Of a DNA stretch of 62,729 nucleotides, positions 16,859-25,849 are shown one piece after another. How positions within the stretch are numbered: the first letter of the stretch is position 1; each line of letters opens with the position of its first letter. The translations under genes were made by a program, and so were the position numbers. Under the pieces are notes generated by a model, which saw nothing but the letters and a program-made list of their open reading frames with translations, ran no database searches and had not been told where the DNA came from. The stretch spans positions 1-62,729 of the forward strand of contig CALUIU010000018.1 of assembly GCA_944320795.1 (NCBI GenBank), given 5' to 3'. Origin of the DNA: Candidatus Paraprevotella stercoravium (GTDB lineage: Bacteria; Bacteroidota; Bacteroidia; Bacteroidales; Bacteroidaceae).

Positions 16859-19333
16859 TTAGAAAGGATAACCTACCGCCAGATGATAAGCCAGACTGTT
16901 TTTGAAGCGCGGCAGATTATAATAACCGCTTTTACCCGTATCATATGGAGCATGCAGTCCGACACCGACATCGAAGCGCAATACCAGGAAATCCAAATCA
17001 TAGCGTACGCCCAGTCCGGTACCTAACGCTATCTCACGCCCCAGGCGCTTCAGGTCAAAGTTTCCGCCCGGACGGTTCGGATCGGCATGCATCAGCCATA
17101 CATTACCCGCATCAAGGAAGGTGGCACCGTAAAGGCTGCCCACAATCGGGAACCGGTATTCGAGATTGGCTTCAAATTTGATGTCTCCCATCTGATCAAC
17201 ATAAGAGTAGCGCGATAATCCCGGTACATTGGATCCCGGTCCTACACCACGCATGTTGAATGCGCGTATACTGTTGGCTCCACCGACATAGAACAGGTCG
17301 TTGTAAGGGGCATTGGTAGAGTTACCATAGCTGTATATTCCTCCTAAGGAGATGCGACCTACCAGGCTGCTCCGTGAAGTCAGTTTGAAGGATTGCCGGA
17401 AATCGGCAGAGATGCGCAGATATTGGGCAAAAGGCACATTGAACAGTTTTTTGTCCTTTTGACGGAATGGTTTTCCGAAGGCTGCAAAGATGCCGGAAGT
17501 TACATTGCCGCTCTCTTTTATGTCCAGAATGAATGAAATGGGATTGCGTGCCCTTTTACTGCTGGAATACGTCATGATATAGCGCATGGAAGGAACAAAC
17601 TGGTTACGCATACTGATGTAAAGCGCTTCGTTGGCATTCATGATCGAATCAAAGCGCTGCGTGGTCGACAGCAATTCATCGTAGTCCAGTCTGAAGGGAA
17701 CGAATTCATGCTTCAGGCGTAGCTTGCTTTGGTATGTGTAGGCTACTCTTGCTCCCAATGATACCATGCTGAAGAAATTTGCCCGGTTCAGCCAGGTGGC
17801 ATCCAAAGTAAATGACGTGCTGGTAAAGGCCTTTCGGGACAGTTTGCGCCATCCGGGCATAACAAGACGGGGATAATCCAAAGAAAGGGAAGTTCCGTAC
17901 TCATAAGAGTTGATCACGGAGTTGTCGCCGATCACATTGGAATTGGTTTGCCACTCATAGGAACCGTGTACTTCAAATTTCAGTTTCTCCGCACCTCGGA
18001 AAGCATTGCGTTTCGACATTCCGAAGGAGATACCGGGACCAACCTGATCATTGCTTTTAGAGGTTACCTTGGCTTCGAACTCACCGTCATAAGGCTTGTC
18101 CAGTACTCCGTTGATTTCAATGTCCAGGGTATCGCTGGTCATCATCGAATCACGCGGCACATATTTCATGCTCACCTGACTGAATACTCCCATACCGCTC
18201 AATTGTTCCTGTATAAAATTGTGCAGGTCTTCCCGATACAGATCGCCTCTTTTGTAGAACAGATACCGGCGTATGGCATTCATTTTCAATGGTGTCTTGT
18301 GCTTCTTGTCGGAGAAGTACATTTTTATGTCCCGTCGTCCGATTGAGTCGGTCAGTTCAAAATCGTTTTGCCGGTAGATGTTGATGCGTGTCTTTCCCAA
18401 ATAATACTTTTTTTGTGCGGATTTGGGGATGTTTGCGGCCGGCATTACCTGAAGCTGTACTTTGTTTGGTTTGGCCACAGTATCGGCTCGGTAGGCAATA
18501 TATTCGGGTTTATAATAAAAAAAGCCGTTGTTTCGGAACAGACTGTTCAGGCGGCTTCTTTCTCCGTCAAGGTTCAGCACACTGAAGGCATCTCCTTTTT
18601 TGAGCAAGGTTTTTGCCATATTTTTCCGGATCAGGGTGTCGGCTCCTAACGAGAAATGCAGATAGGCGATCGAGTCCAGCCGATATAACTGGTTGGGCAT
18701 GACCGTATAGGAGATTTTGGCTTCCCGGGGATTTTTCTGAGGAAGGATTTCATGAGTTACGGTACCGAAGAAGAAGCCGTAGTTCCGCAGGGTGTTTTGT
18801 GCCACAAGAGAACGCACCTCCGGATTTACAGTACTGATAAATACTGGAGTCGCCGCAAACTGATTGAAGATCCATTTGCCGAACTTGTTCTTGGAATTTA
18901 CGAAACTGTTATAGATCCACAGACGCAAGGGAAAAGGATGGCGTATTGTGGAGCTTCCCATGAGCGAAGCGTTGGGAGCATAGGCCAGTGCCGCCTCAAC
19001 CTCTTCTTTTGCTTTGGTATAGGCCGCTTCAAAATCTTCCTCTTCCTTCCTGATGGAATCTTTTTGTTCTTTGGTCAGTTCCTTTTTTTCCAATACGGAG
19101 ACATTTTTCTTGATGAGCACCTCATCTACAGTTTTATAGGCGTCGGCCAATGAGGTAATGACTCCTTTCTCCTTTTCCTTTTTCTTTTTCTTGGTTCCTG
19201 CCTGATATCCGAATGCTATTTCTTCTATACCGGCATACAGAGTCTCGTCTTCGGGGATGTTTCTGGTAGTAGAACATCCTGAAGCGATGATCAGGCAGCA
19301 CAAGGTATAAATTATATTTTTTATTCTCATCAT
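16859..19333 (-). CDS. tamL: TamL, lipoprotein BamA/TamA-family outer-membrane protein
   Basis: 824 residues with a lipoprotein signal (LCCLIIASGC, lipobox before the Cys), POTRA-like periplasmic repeats (GERSRLNSLFRNNGFFYYKP), and a C-terminal Omp85 barrel (DQVGPGISFGMSKRNAFRGAE, then VGGANSIRAFNMRGVGPGS near the barrel lid loop). In Bacteroidota TamA is replaced by this lipidated form, and the product works with TamB in outer-membrane biogenesis. The 3-nt gap from tamB indicates one transcript. A Lys/Glu-rich linker (residues 48-110) is typical of this branch. Confidence 0.85.
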   Translation of the reverse strand: MMRIKNIIYTLCCLIIASGCSTTRNIPEDETLYAGIEEIAFGYQAGTKKKKKEKEKGVITSLADAYKTVDEVLIKKNVSVLEKKELTKEQKDSIRKEEEDFEAAYTKAKEEVEAALAYAPNASLMGSSTIRHPFPLRLWIYNSFVNSKNKFGKWIFNQFAATPVFISTVNPEVRSLVAQNTLRNYGFFFGTVTHEILPQKNPREAKISYTVMPNQLYRLDSIAYLHFSLGADTLIRKNMAKTLLKKGDAFSVLNLDGERSRLNSLFRNNGFFYYKPEYIAYRADTVAKPNKVQLQVMPAANIPKSAQKKYYLGKTRINIYRQNDFELTDSIGRRDIKMYFSDKKHKTPLKMNAIRRYLFYKRGDLYREDLHNFIQEQLSGMGVFSQVSMKYVPRDSMMTSDTLDIEINGVLDKPYDGEFEAKVTSKSNDQVGPGISFGMSKRNAFRGAEKLKFEVHGSYEWQTNSNVIGDNSVINSYEYGTSLSLDYPRLVMPGWRKLSRKAFTSTSFTLDATWLNRANFFSMVSLGARVAYTYQSKLRLKHEFVPFRLDYDELLSTTQRFDSIMNANEALYISMRNQFVPSMRYIMTYSSSKRARNPISFILDIKESGNVTSGIFAAFGKPFRQKDKKLFNVPFAQYLRISADFRQSFKLTSRSSLVGRISLGGIYSYGNSTNAPYNDLFYVGGANSIRAFNMRGVGPGSNVPGLSRYSYVDQMGDIKFEANLEYRFPIVGSLYGATFLDAGNVWLMHADPNRPGGNFDLKRLGREIALGTGLGVRYDLDFLVLRFDVGVGLHAPYDTGKSGYYNLPRFKNSLAYHLAVGYPF

Positions 19334-19336
19334 GCG

Positions 19337-22300
19337 TTATTTCTCTTGATTTACGGTTTTGGGTTGTGTCTCCTGCTTATTCTGCTTTCTTTTGAAAATG
19401 AAGAGTTCTCCCAGTCGGCTCATCTTTTTGCGGAGTACCAGACCGGCACCCATTTCAGTGAGTTCACCTTCAAGCAAGGATTCATAACTTTTATCATAAA
19501 ATACTTTCACATATCGGGTTGCGGAATTATCCAGTCGATATTCCACAGACACGTTGTCAATTAAAGTTTCTCCGGTATTTTCTACATTTTCTCCGGTAGA
19601 AACCTTTCCTCCAACAATGACACTGATCCGGTTACCCCAGAAACGTTTGGCAAACTGGAAAGAATAGTCTGTCTGGTTGGTTCCGCTGGCTGAAGTGGAA
19701 TTTTCCATTCCGATACTCAGGTCGATCGTACTCAACGCGCGTCCGCTGATTTTGGAAATTTCACTCTGTAGATAAGCGTTCAGCGCATTGGATGTAGAGA
19801 AACTGTTCGCATTATTATTGGAGAGATACATTCCTGTAGCCAGCATTGTAACAGCCAGACGTCCGCGCTGTTCCACGGACATGGAGGCCAGTTCATTTTG
19901 CACGTTCATATCTTCAGGAGCTTCCAGTGTGAATTCCAGTCCCATATTCTCCAGGGTCTGGCTGATGGCAATTCCTACATCAAAGCTTACGGTGCGTGGA
20001 ACGTCATTCTCGGTAACAGTGGTACGTACCCGTTCGGTTGCCGACAGGTTAAGACGCGGATTCAGCATATTTCCGGTAAATTCCACATAACTTCCGCTCT
20101 TGATTGTAAATGTTTTCAGCGGAATGATCGGTAAGGAATAACGCATTTCACCACTGAGCACTTCGTAACGTCCGCTTAACTGCAAGTCGCCGTCGGGTGT
20201 ATAGATCATGGTCAGGGCACCTCCTCCTTCCAGATCGATGTAATGAGAACGGTCCGGACTGAGCAGGCAGTGTACCTGGGCCGCCTGATCTATGTTTAAC
20301 ACCATAACCATGTCAATATTCATCGGTTTGGGGCGTACTACCTGAACGTGTTCGGTCGTGTCAGAAAAATCCGTAAAGGTTACCAGGTCACTTAATCGGT
20401 CCTCGACCGTAAGCGGAGAGTCTTTCAGGACATAAGTCACATCCGTGCTTCCCAATACATTCAGCTGTCCGCGCATGCTGATGTCACTCATGTCTCCCTT
20501 TAACGTAGTGTTCAGATCAACCATGACCCGTCCGTATGCCGTAGCATCTTTGGTTTTCGACGCATTGATCAGTTCAAAGCTGCGGGCCTGCATATTCAGG
20601 TCCAGTCTGATATTGTCCAGTTCCTTCAGGTTGACCGTACCGTCTACGGTCAACGGGTTTCTGTTTGAACCATACAGGTCAATTTTATTCAGTTTCAGCA
20701 GGTTATCCTGGATTTCCAGAGAGTCTTTGTTGATGCGGAGCGCCAGACTGTATTCTTTTGATTTGATATTGGTCTCATCCAGCAGAACCTTGCCATTGAT
20801 TCTTGGCTTGGCTGTGCTTCCGGTGAGACTGATATTTCCATTGGCATAACCGCTTAAGGTTGCCAGCTGGTCGCTGATAAATCCGTTGGCCATGGAAAGA
20901 GGGAAGCTTAATAGTCTCAGATTGATGTCCAAAGCCTCCTGTTCCGAGTTGCCGTTATAACTTCCTGACAAGGTGGCTACCTCCTTACGGTTTTGCAGGA
21001 TCATGGCATCTACGGCATGAGTACCGTCATTGTCCGGCATATAGATAAGACTTAGTCCGATATCTCCTAATGGCGCGGTTTCATAAGCCATATTCTGTAT
21101 TTCCAGTTCGCTGCTTAGAGAGAGTTCTTCCTCGGTGCGCATCATGTGGGTATCTCCTTTCAGGAAACCGCTGATACGCGGAGCGTAGGGAATGACAGAG
21201 GTCAGCTCACCCAGATTTATGTGGCTTAAGGACACGGTAAGATCCTGCAGCACATGTTCGCTTGTACTGCTGTAAATCTGTATACCAGTACTGTCGTCTG
21301 CCTGCAGATCAATATTGGCTTCCACTTCCCGTTTATTTCCCAGGAAGATAAAGTTGTCCCGATTCAGTTTGAAGCGTCGGTAAGCCAGAATAGGCTCTGC
21401 CGGATAAAGAGAGATACGTGCTCCGGAATCCTCGATATGGGCCAGAGCGCCTATGTCAACTCCCTTTTTCCGTTTTTCGTCATAATATACAAGTTTTACT
21501 CCGGCACCGGTAGCATAGATATTGGCATTCAGCAAGGCTTCGAAAACGATCTGTTTGTTTTTAGGACCGTTTTTGATACGGCTGTTTAGCTTTACTCCGG
21601 TAGAGTCCTGATAAATCTGAGTCTGTATGGTGTCAATCAAAATGCCGCCGGTGTTCAGGCTATAGATATGTCCTCCGCCATTAAGGCCGACGTTAGGGTC
21701 ACTTTCCAGATCAAAAAACATATTTCTGAGATGATATCCGCTGGAAGCCAGATAATTGATAATCGGATTGTCTCCTCCGGATATGATCTTCAGTCTGAGC
21801 ATCGGCAGTAATTGTTTGAGGGAATCCTGGTCAATGTGTTTCCGCTTTACCTGTTCGTTCAGGGCATTCAGAAACTCTGTGGCTTTTTTGCTGATGTCGT
21901 TATAATTCTCCCGTGCGCTGACATTCAGCAGCATATCTCCTGATTCCAGGTAGGCATAAGTGGTATCAGGGTAAGCCAGAGCTTTCAGCTTCAGGTCCTT
22001 TGTCTTGTAAGATGAATCGGGAGTGCTGAGCAGCAGATTGCTGATTTTCGCTTCCACTTCATGTCGTTCTTTCAAATCAGATGCCCCGCTCATATTCAGG
22101 GTCAGATCCGTTTTAAGCGGTTTGGGAGAAAGCCCCAATCCATAAAGATCCATTTGCTCCAGTCCCATGCGCAGTTCGGCTCCGATTTCTTTTTTATCGA
22201 GCAGGGCCCTCAGATAGGTGTCTATCTTGAACAGGGGTGTCTCACCGTTCAGCGTGGCTATGGCTTCGCCTTTATCCAGCGATGTGTTCAGTTCAATCCC

Positions 22301-23938
22301 GCTGAGATACAGTTTTCCATATTCCAGAGAATCCAGCGTCAGCTGTCCGTCGAGGCTCGTGTAGCGTGACAACGGATCTGTACCCCGTCCCCGAATGTGG
22401 GCCGAAGCAGAGATATGATATAGCGAATCCTGAGGCAGGAAGTGGGTCAGATTCAGGTTCTGCACCTTCAGGTCGGCGCGATAGCTCATCTGTTTTTGGT
22501 GGAAAGAGCCTTTCATCTGTACGTGTCCCCGGCCTTCTCTAAGCTGAAGGTCGGCCTGATATTGTGGACCGTCAATGCCGACCTTTCCATTTAGGGTAAT
22601 GGGGGGCAGAGCTATACCTTGCATGCCTCCCGGTCCGGCCAGTGCCTTGATAAAATCAATATTCTGCGTGTTTCCGTTTATCTGGATATTGCCGCGCAGT
22701 TTCTCCATATCCGTTACATTCCAGGCTTCTCCCTTGGCTTTTAAGGTAAAGGCGCCCGGAAGCTGTACGTCCAGAGCCTGCAGTTTCAGACGTGACATGT
22801 TTCCGTCTGCAGATACACGGACTGTCATCGGACGGTTGGGGTAGGCCTTGGCAAAACTTTTGGGCAGACCACCGCCAAACAGCAGCAAATCCTGTTTGCC
22901 GATGCTTCCCAACAGGCGCACCATAAAGTTTCCCGGTTCCTTGGCGGTGGCATCTACCGCTGTCCATACCATATTGACTGCCGCTTTCAGATAAGAGTCC
23001 GGAGTATTCAATACCAATTGCGGCGATTGGATTCCGGCACTGTCCAGACGGATCTGTCCGTTGAGATTTGTTACAGAGAGTCCGCTTTTCTCTTTCAGGG
23101 CAACTTCATTGATTTTTGCCTGAAGCAACATCGGTTCCAGATTAAAATCCACGGAATCGATACCGATTTCAATGTTGTGACACAGGATATGATTGTAATC
23201 CAGGCCGGAAACAGAGTCGGCCGTGGTAATATCATACTTCAGCGTGTCGGCTTGCAGACTGAATTGTCGGGCGGTATAATGATTCTTTTCCAGATCGACC
23301 AAACCGTCTTTCAGTAATACCTTTTGCAGTTTGCTGTCTATCTGCATGGTGTCGCCCGGCATGCTGAGATACAGGCGGGTATTGTCAATACCAACCTTCT
23401 TTATTCGGATCTTCCACAACACCGGTCCGCTTTCCGTGGTGTCTTCAGAGGTAGAATCATTCAGCAGAATCCGCACATCAGAATTTTCCAACAGGGCATT
23501 ATTGACAACTACATCGGATTCTTTCAGGTCAATCCCGTGAGAATTGATGAAAAAACGTCCCACTTCTCCCTGAATGGATACTCCGGGAATGATTTTCTGG
23601 GTGTTTACCAGGCCGCTGTTCAAGGTGATGCCTTCTACATCCACTATCCCCTGTAATAAATGAGTCAGGCGCAGATCTACAATCAGAGATTCCACGCCCA
23701 CAAGCAATCCGTTGCTGAGGTCGTTCATCCGGAATTCTTCCAGTTTCAGATCCAGAGGAAAGGAGAGGCGCAGTTTTTTTACCGAAACCTGAGTTTCCGT
23801 ATTTTCAGAGATGTATTCTGTGACCGTACGTACCGCAAAGCGCTGTACCGGTGGAATGTAGAGCAATATAGAGAGTATGATGAACAAAATGACAGGACTC
23901 AAAAGGATCCCAATTGTCCATTTCAGAAACTTTTTCAT
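19337..23938 (-). CDS. tamB: TamB, AsmA-like inter-membrane bridge protein
   Basis: 1533 residues: an N-terminal membrane anchor (LKWTIGILLSPVILFIILSI), a very long repetitive beta-rich periplasmic part (AsmA/TamB groove), and a C-terminal DUF490/TamB domain containing SGEMRYSLPIIPLKTF and LQSEISKISGRALSTIDLS. TamB proteins span the periplasm and help move phospholipids and barrel proteins to the outer membrane. The ATG at 23938 is chosen; an upstream TTG is not needed. Minus-strand TATCTTTG at 23976-23983 is the likely promoter for tamB and tamL. Confidence 0.9.
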   Translation of the reverse strand: MKKFLKWTIGILLSPVILFIILSILLYIPPVQRFAVRTVTEYISENTETQVSVKKLRLSFPLDLKLEEFRMNDLSNGLLVGVESLIVDLRLTHLLQGIVDVEGITLNSGLVNTQKIIPGVSIQGEVGRFFINSHGIDLKESDVVVNNALLENSDVRILLNDSTSEDTTESGPVLWKIRIKKVGIDNTRLYLSMPGDTMQIDSKLQKVLLKDGLVDLEKNHYTARQFSLQADTLKYDITTADSVSGLDYNHILCHNIEIGIDSVDFNLEPMLLQAKINEVALKEKSGLSVTNLNGQIRLDSAGIQSPQLVLNTPDSYLKAAVNMVWTAVDATAKEPGNFMVRLLGSIGKQDLLLFGGGLPKSFAKAYPNRPMTVRVSADGNMSRLKLQALDVQLPGAFTLKAKGEAWNVTDMEKLRGNIQINGNTQNIDFIKALAGPGGMQGIALPPITLNGKVGIDGPQYQADLQLREGRGHVQMKGSFHQKQMSYRADLKVQNLNLTHFLPQDSLYHISASAHIRGRGTDPLSRYTSLDGQLTLDSLEYGKLYLSGIELNTSLDKGEAIATLNGETPLFKIDTYLRALLDKKEIGAELRMGLEQMDLYGLGLSPKPLKTDLTLNMSGASDLKERHEVEAKISNLLLSTPDSSYKTKDLKLKALAYPDTTYAYLESGDMLLNVSARENYNDISKKATEFLNALNEQVKRKHIDQDSLKQLLPMLRLKIISGGDNPIINYLASSGYHLRNMFFDLESDPNVGLNGGGHIYSLNTGGILIDTIQTQIYQDSTGVKLNSRIKNGPKNKQIVFEALLNANIYATGAGVKLVYYDEKRKKGVDIGALAHIEDSGARISLYPAEPILAYRRFKLNRDNFIFLGNKREVEANIDLQADDSTGIQIYSSTSEHVLQDLTVSLSHINLGELTSVIPYAPRISGFLKGDTHMMRTEEELSLSSELEIQNMAYETAPLGDIGLSLIYMPDNDGTHAVDAMILQNRKEVATLSGSYNGNSEQEALDINLRLLSFPLSMANGFISDQLATLSGYANGNISLTGSTAKPRINGKVLLDETNIKSKEYSLALRINKDSLEIQDNLLKLNKIDLYGSNRNPLTVDGTVNLKELDNIRLDLNMQARSFELINASKTKDATAYGRVMVDLNTTLKGDMSDISMRGQLNVLGSTDVTYVLKDSPLTVEDRLSDLVTFTDFSDTTEHVQVVRPKPMNIDMVMVLNIDQAAQVHCLLSPDRSHYIDLEGGGALTMIYTPDGDLQLSGRYEVLSGEMRYSLPIIPLKTFTIKSGSYVEFTGNMLNPRLNLSATERVRTTVTENDVPRTVSFDVGIAISQTLENMGLEFTLEAPEDMNVQNELASMSVEQRGRLAVTMLATGMYLSNNNANSFSTSNALNAYLQSEISKISGRALSTIDLSIGMENSTSASGTNQTDYSFQFAKRFWGNRISVIVGGKVSTGENVENTGETLIDNVSVEYRLDNSATRYVKVFYDKSYESLLEGELTEMGAGLVLRKKMSRLGELFIFKRKQNKQETQPKTVNQEK

Positions 23939-24020
23939 AAAAATAAAAGGTATAGTTTTCAATTTTAATTAGATACAAAGATATGAATTAATTCCAACTA
24001 TTCATGAAAACCTGAAGTTT

Positions 24021-24074
24021 TATCTTTGAAATACATGGAAATACCTTCTTATTCAAATGAAAAACTTATCTTTG
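24021..24074 (+). promoter_or_regulatory. Two TATCTTTG boxes ahead of the cyclophilin gene
   Basis: TATCTTTG occurs at 24021-24028 and 24067-24074. The downstream box lies 17 nt before the chosen ATG at 24092, which argues against the longer open frame starting at 24026. Confidence 0.55.
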
Positions 24075-24091
24075 CAAATAAAAAGAGGATT

Positions 24092-24916
24092 ATGAGATTC
24101 GTGTCATCTATTTTGCTGCTTTCATTGGTTCTGATGATGGCAGGATGCAGTAGCCAGAAAAAGAATATGGAAAAGGAAACGATTGTTTGTTTTGAGACCT
24201 CGATGGGAGATATCCGTGTCAAGCTGTACAATGACACGCCCAAACATCGGGACAATTTTATTAAACTGGTAAAAGAGGGTATTTACGACAATATTCTGTT
24301 TCACCGGGTAATCCGTAATTTTATGATCCAGACCGGAGATCCGGGTTTGAAACCGGCCGGTATGCCTTTGGCGGTAGATACCAATCAGTATCAGTACACT
24401 ATTCCGGCTGAGATTGTCTATCCCAAGCATTTCCACAAGAAAGGCGCTTTGGCTGCTGCCCGAATGGGGGATGATGTCAATCCGGAGCGTGCATCCAGCG
24501 GAACCCAGTTCTATATTGTGACCGGACATACTTACGATGGGGCCCAGCTGATGGAGTTGCATCAGGCCATTTATCAGAATAAGGTGGATGAATGCTATGA
24601 TACCCTGTCCCGCAGCCGGATGAAGGAACTCTTCCTGTTGCGCCGTTCGGATCAGGAGAAATATCAGGCGCTCAAGGACTCGCTGATGCATCAGGCCGAA
24701 ACGATGGTGGCTCAGAATCCTCCCGCTTATTTCAATGATACGCAGAAGGCGGTCTATGCTTCTGAGGGAGGTGCTCCGCATTTGGATGGAGAGTATACCG
24801 TTTTTGGTGAAGTGATTGAGGGCATTCAGGTTGCTGAGGCTATTGAGAAAGTGAAGACCCGCAAGGACCGTCCGGTGGAAGAGGTCTATGTGAAGAAAGC
24901 TTATGTTGAGGAATAA
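24092..24916 (+). CDS. Lipoprotein peptidyl-prolyl isomerase (cyclophilin type)
   Basis: 274 residues with a lipoprotein signal (LVLMMAGC) and a cyclophilin domain: FHRVIRNFMIQTGDP (catalytic Arg and Phe), SSGTQFYIVTG, and YTVFGEVIEG. A roughly 80-residue insertion (VDECYDTLSRSRMKELF region) splits the domain, a common form in Bacteroidetes. It should assist folding of proline-containing proteins in the periplasm. Monocistronic, with a terminator at 24951. Confidence 0.9.
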   Translation: MRFVSSILLLSLVLMMAGCSSQKKNMEKETIVCFETSMGDIRVKLYNDTPKHRDNFIKLVKEGIYDNILFHRVIRNFMIQTGDPGLKPAGMPLAVDTNQYQYTIPAEIVYPKHFHKKGALAAARMGDDVNPERASSGTQFYIVTGHTYDGAQLMELHQAIYQNKVDECYDTLSRSRMKELFLLRRSDQEKYQALKDSLMHQAETMVAQNPPAYFNDTQKAVYASEGGAPHLDGEYTVFGEVIEGIQVAEAIEKVKTRKDRPVEEVYVKKAYVEE

Positions 24917-24950
24917 AAAATTGGAAGGGTAAAATATTGTCCGTTTTAAG

Positions 24951-24981
24951 AAAGAGTTCGGTATTGCACCGGACTCTTTTT
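24951..24981 (+). terminator. Terminator after the cyclophilin gene
   Basis: AAAGAGTTCGGT pairs with ACCGGACTCTTT (one G-T pair), then TT. Confidence 0.8.
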
Positions 24982-25197
24982 GTTTATATACATCTGTTTG
25001 TAGACCAAGGATGGTGGTCATTGGAGAATTTCCTCGGGATGAAATTCTAGTTTTATTGAGATGAAATTTCAATGTCGTCCCGATAAAACTCTTTCGTGCT
25101 TTCGGAAAGGTGTTTTTTTTCGTTAGTTGATGAGAATATTTTGGATAAGTTTTTTTGTAATGATTGTATGATGTATGAATGTTGGTCTGCTAGTGGC

Positions 25198-25806
25198 TTA
25201 ATTTCCTTCCTGGAATTTGTTCCGAGACAGTATCTCGCAAATTTTTTGAATCATGCACCAAAGAGGTTTCATGGCTCTTTTTGAAGTTATAGCTGCTAGA
25301 AGCACGTTCACAACACTGTGGGGTAAGTGATATACTTTTACTGAACTGTAAAATCAATAAAAGCCCCTTATTGCTTGTGCTAAATCACTTTCCTGTGATG
25401 GCAATGTCTTGATAAAGTTCGTCTCTCCTTTTCCTTGACGTTCAAACGTTTCGCACATATTCATCAAATACAGAACGGCCTCATCCGTGTTTTACAGTTT
25501 CACGTGTATAAAACAAAGTATCAGTCGGCTTGTCAGAACATTTATTAATCTAATACATGTGATGTTTCCCTGGTAACGAAAATATCTGGTTCCGTATTTG
25601 CTCAGCAGGTTGCAGAGTAATTTCAAGAATTTTGTTATAAAGACGATAAAGATCTCCATATACAGGAGATTCTTTGGGGAGAAATATGTTGCTCTGAGTG
25701 TCAGTGTTATCTGGTCACGGCTCAAACTTTCGAAAAAAATCAATCCCCAACGTGTCTCTGCTTTCTTCTCTGAAACATCATGACCCAGGTGTGGCTGCAA
25801 CTTCAT
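25198..25806 (-). pseudogene. Decayed mobile-element-like coding stretch
   Basis: One minus-strand frame runs for 203 codons with only two internal stops (a TAA at 25492-25494 and a TGA about 46 codons later), far fewer than expected by chance in such AT-rich DNA. Its last part contains LLAAITSKRAMKPLW and MIQKICEILS. The 30 bp at 25225-25254 recur exactly at the right edge of the window beside the truncated sialidase. I infer a degraded insertion-sequence gene but cannot name the family. The first codons overlap a hairpin (25788-25820), so the real 5' end is uncertain. The flanks 24982-25197 hold nothing recognisable. Confidence 0.4.
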
Positions 25807-25820
25807 GAAGCAGCCACACC
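25788..25820. repeat. 11-bp inverted repeat beyond murF-alr
   Basis: GGTGTGGCTGC (25788-25798) and its complement (25810-25820) flank an 11-nt loop. It lies 30 nt past the murF-alr stop but has no T-run on the minus strand, so it may be a weak terminator or an end of the decayed element. Confidence 0.55.
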
Positions 25821-25849
25821 GATTGTTTATTATTATATTGGTAGAAAAT

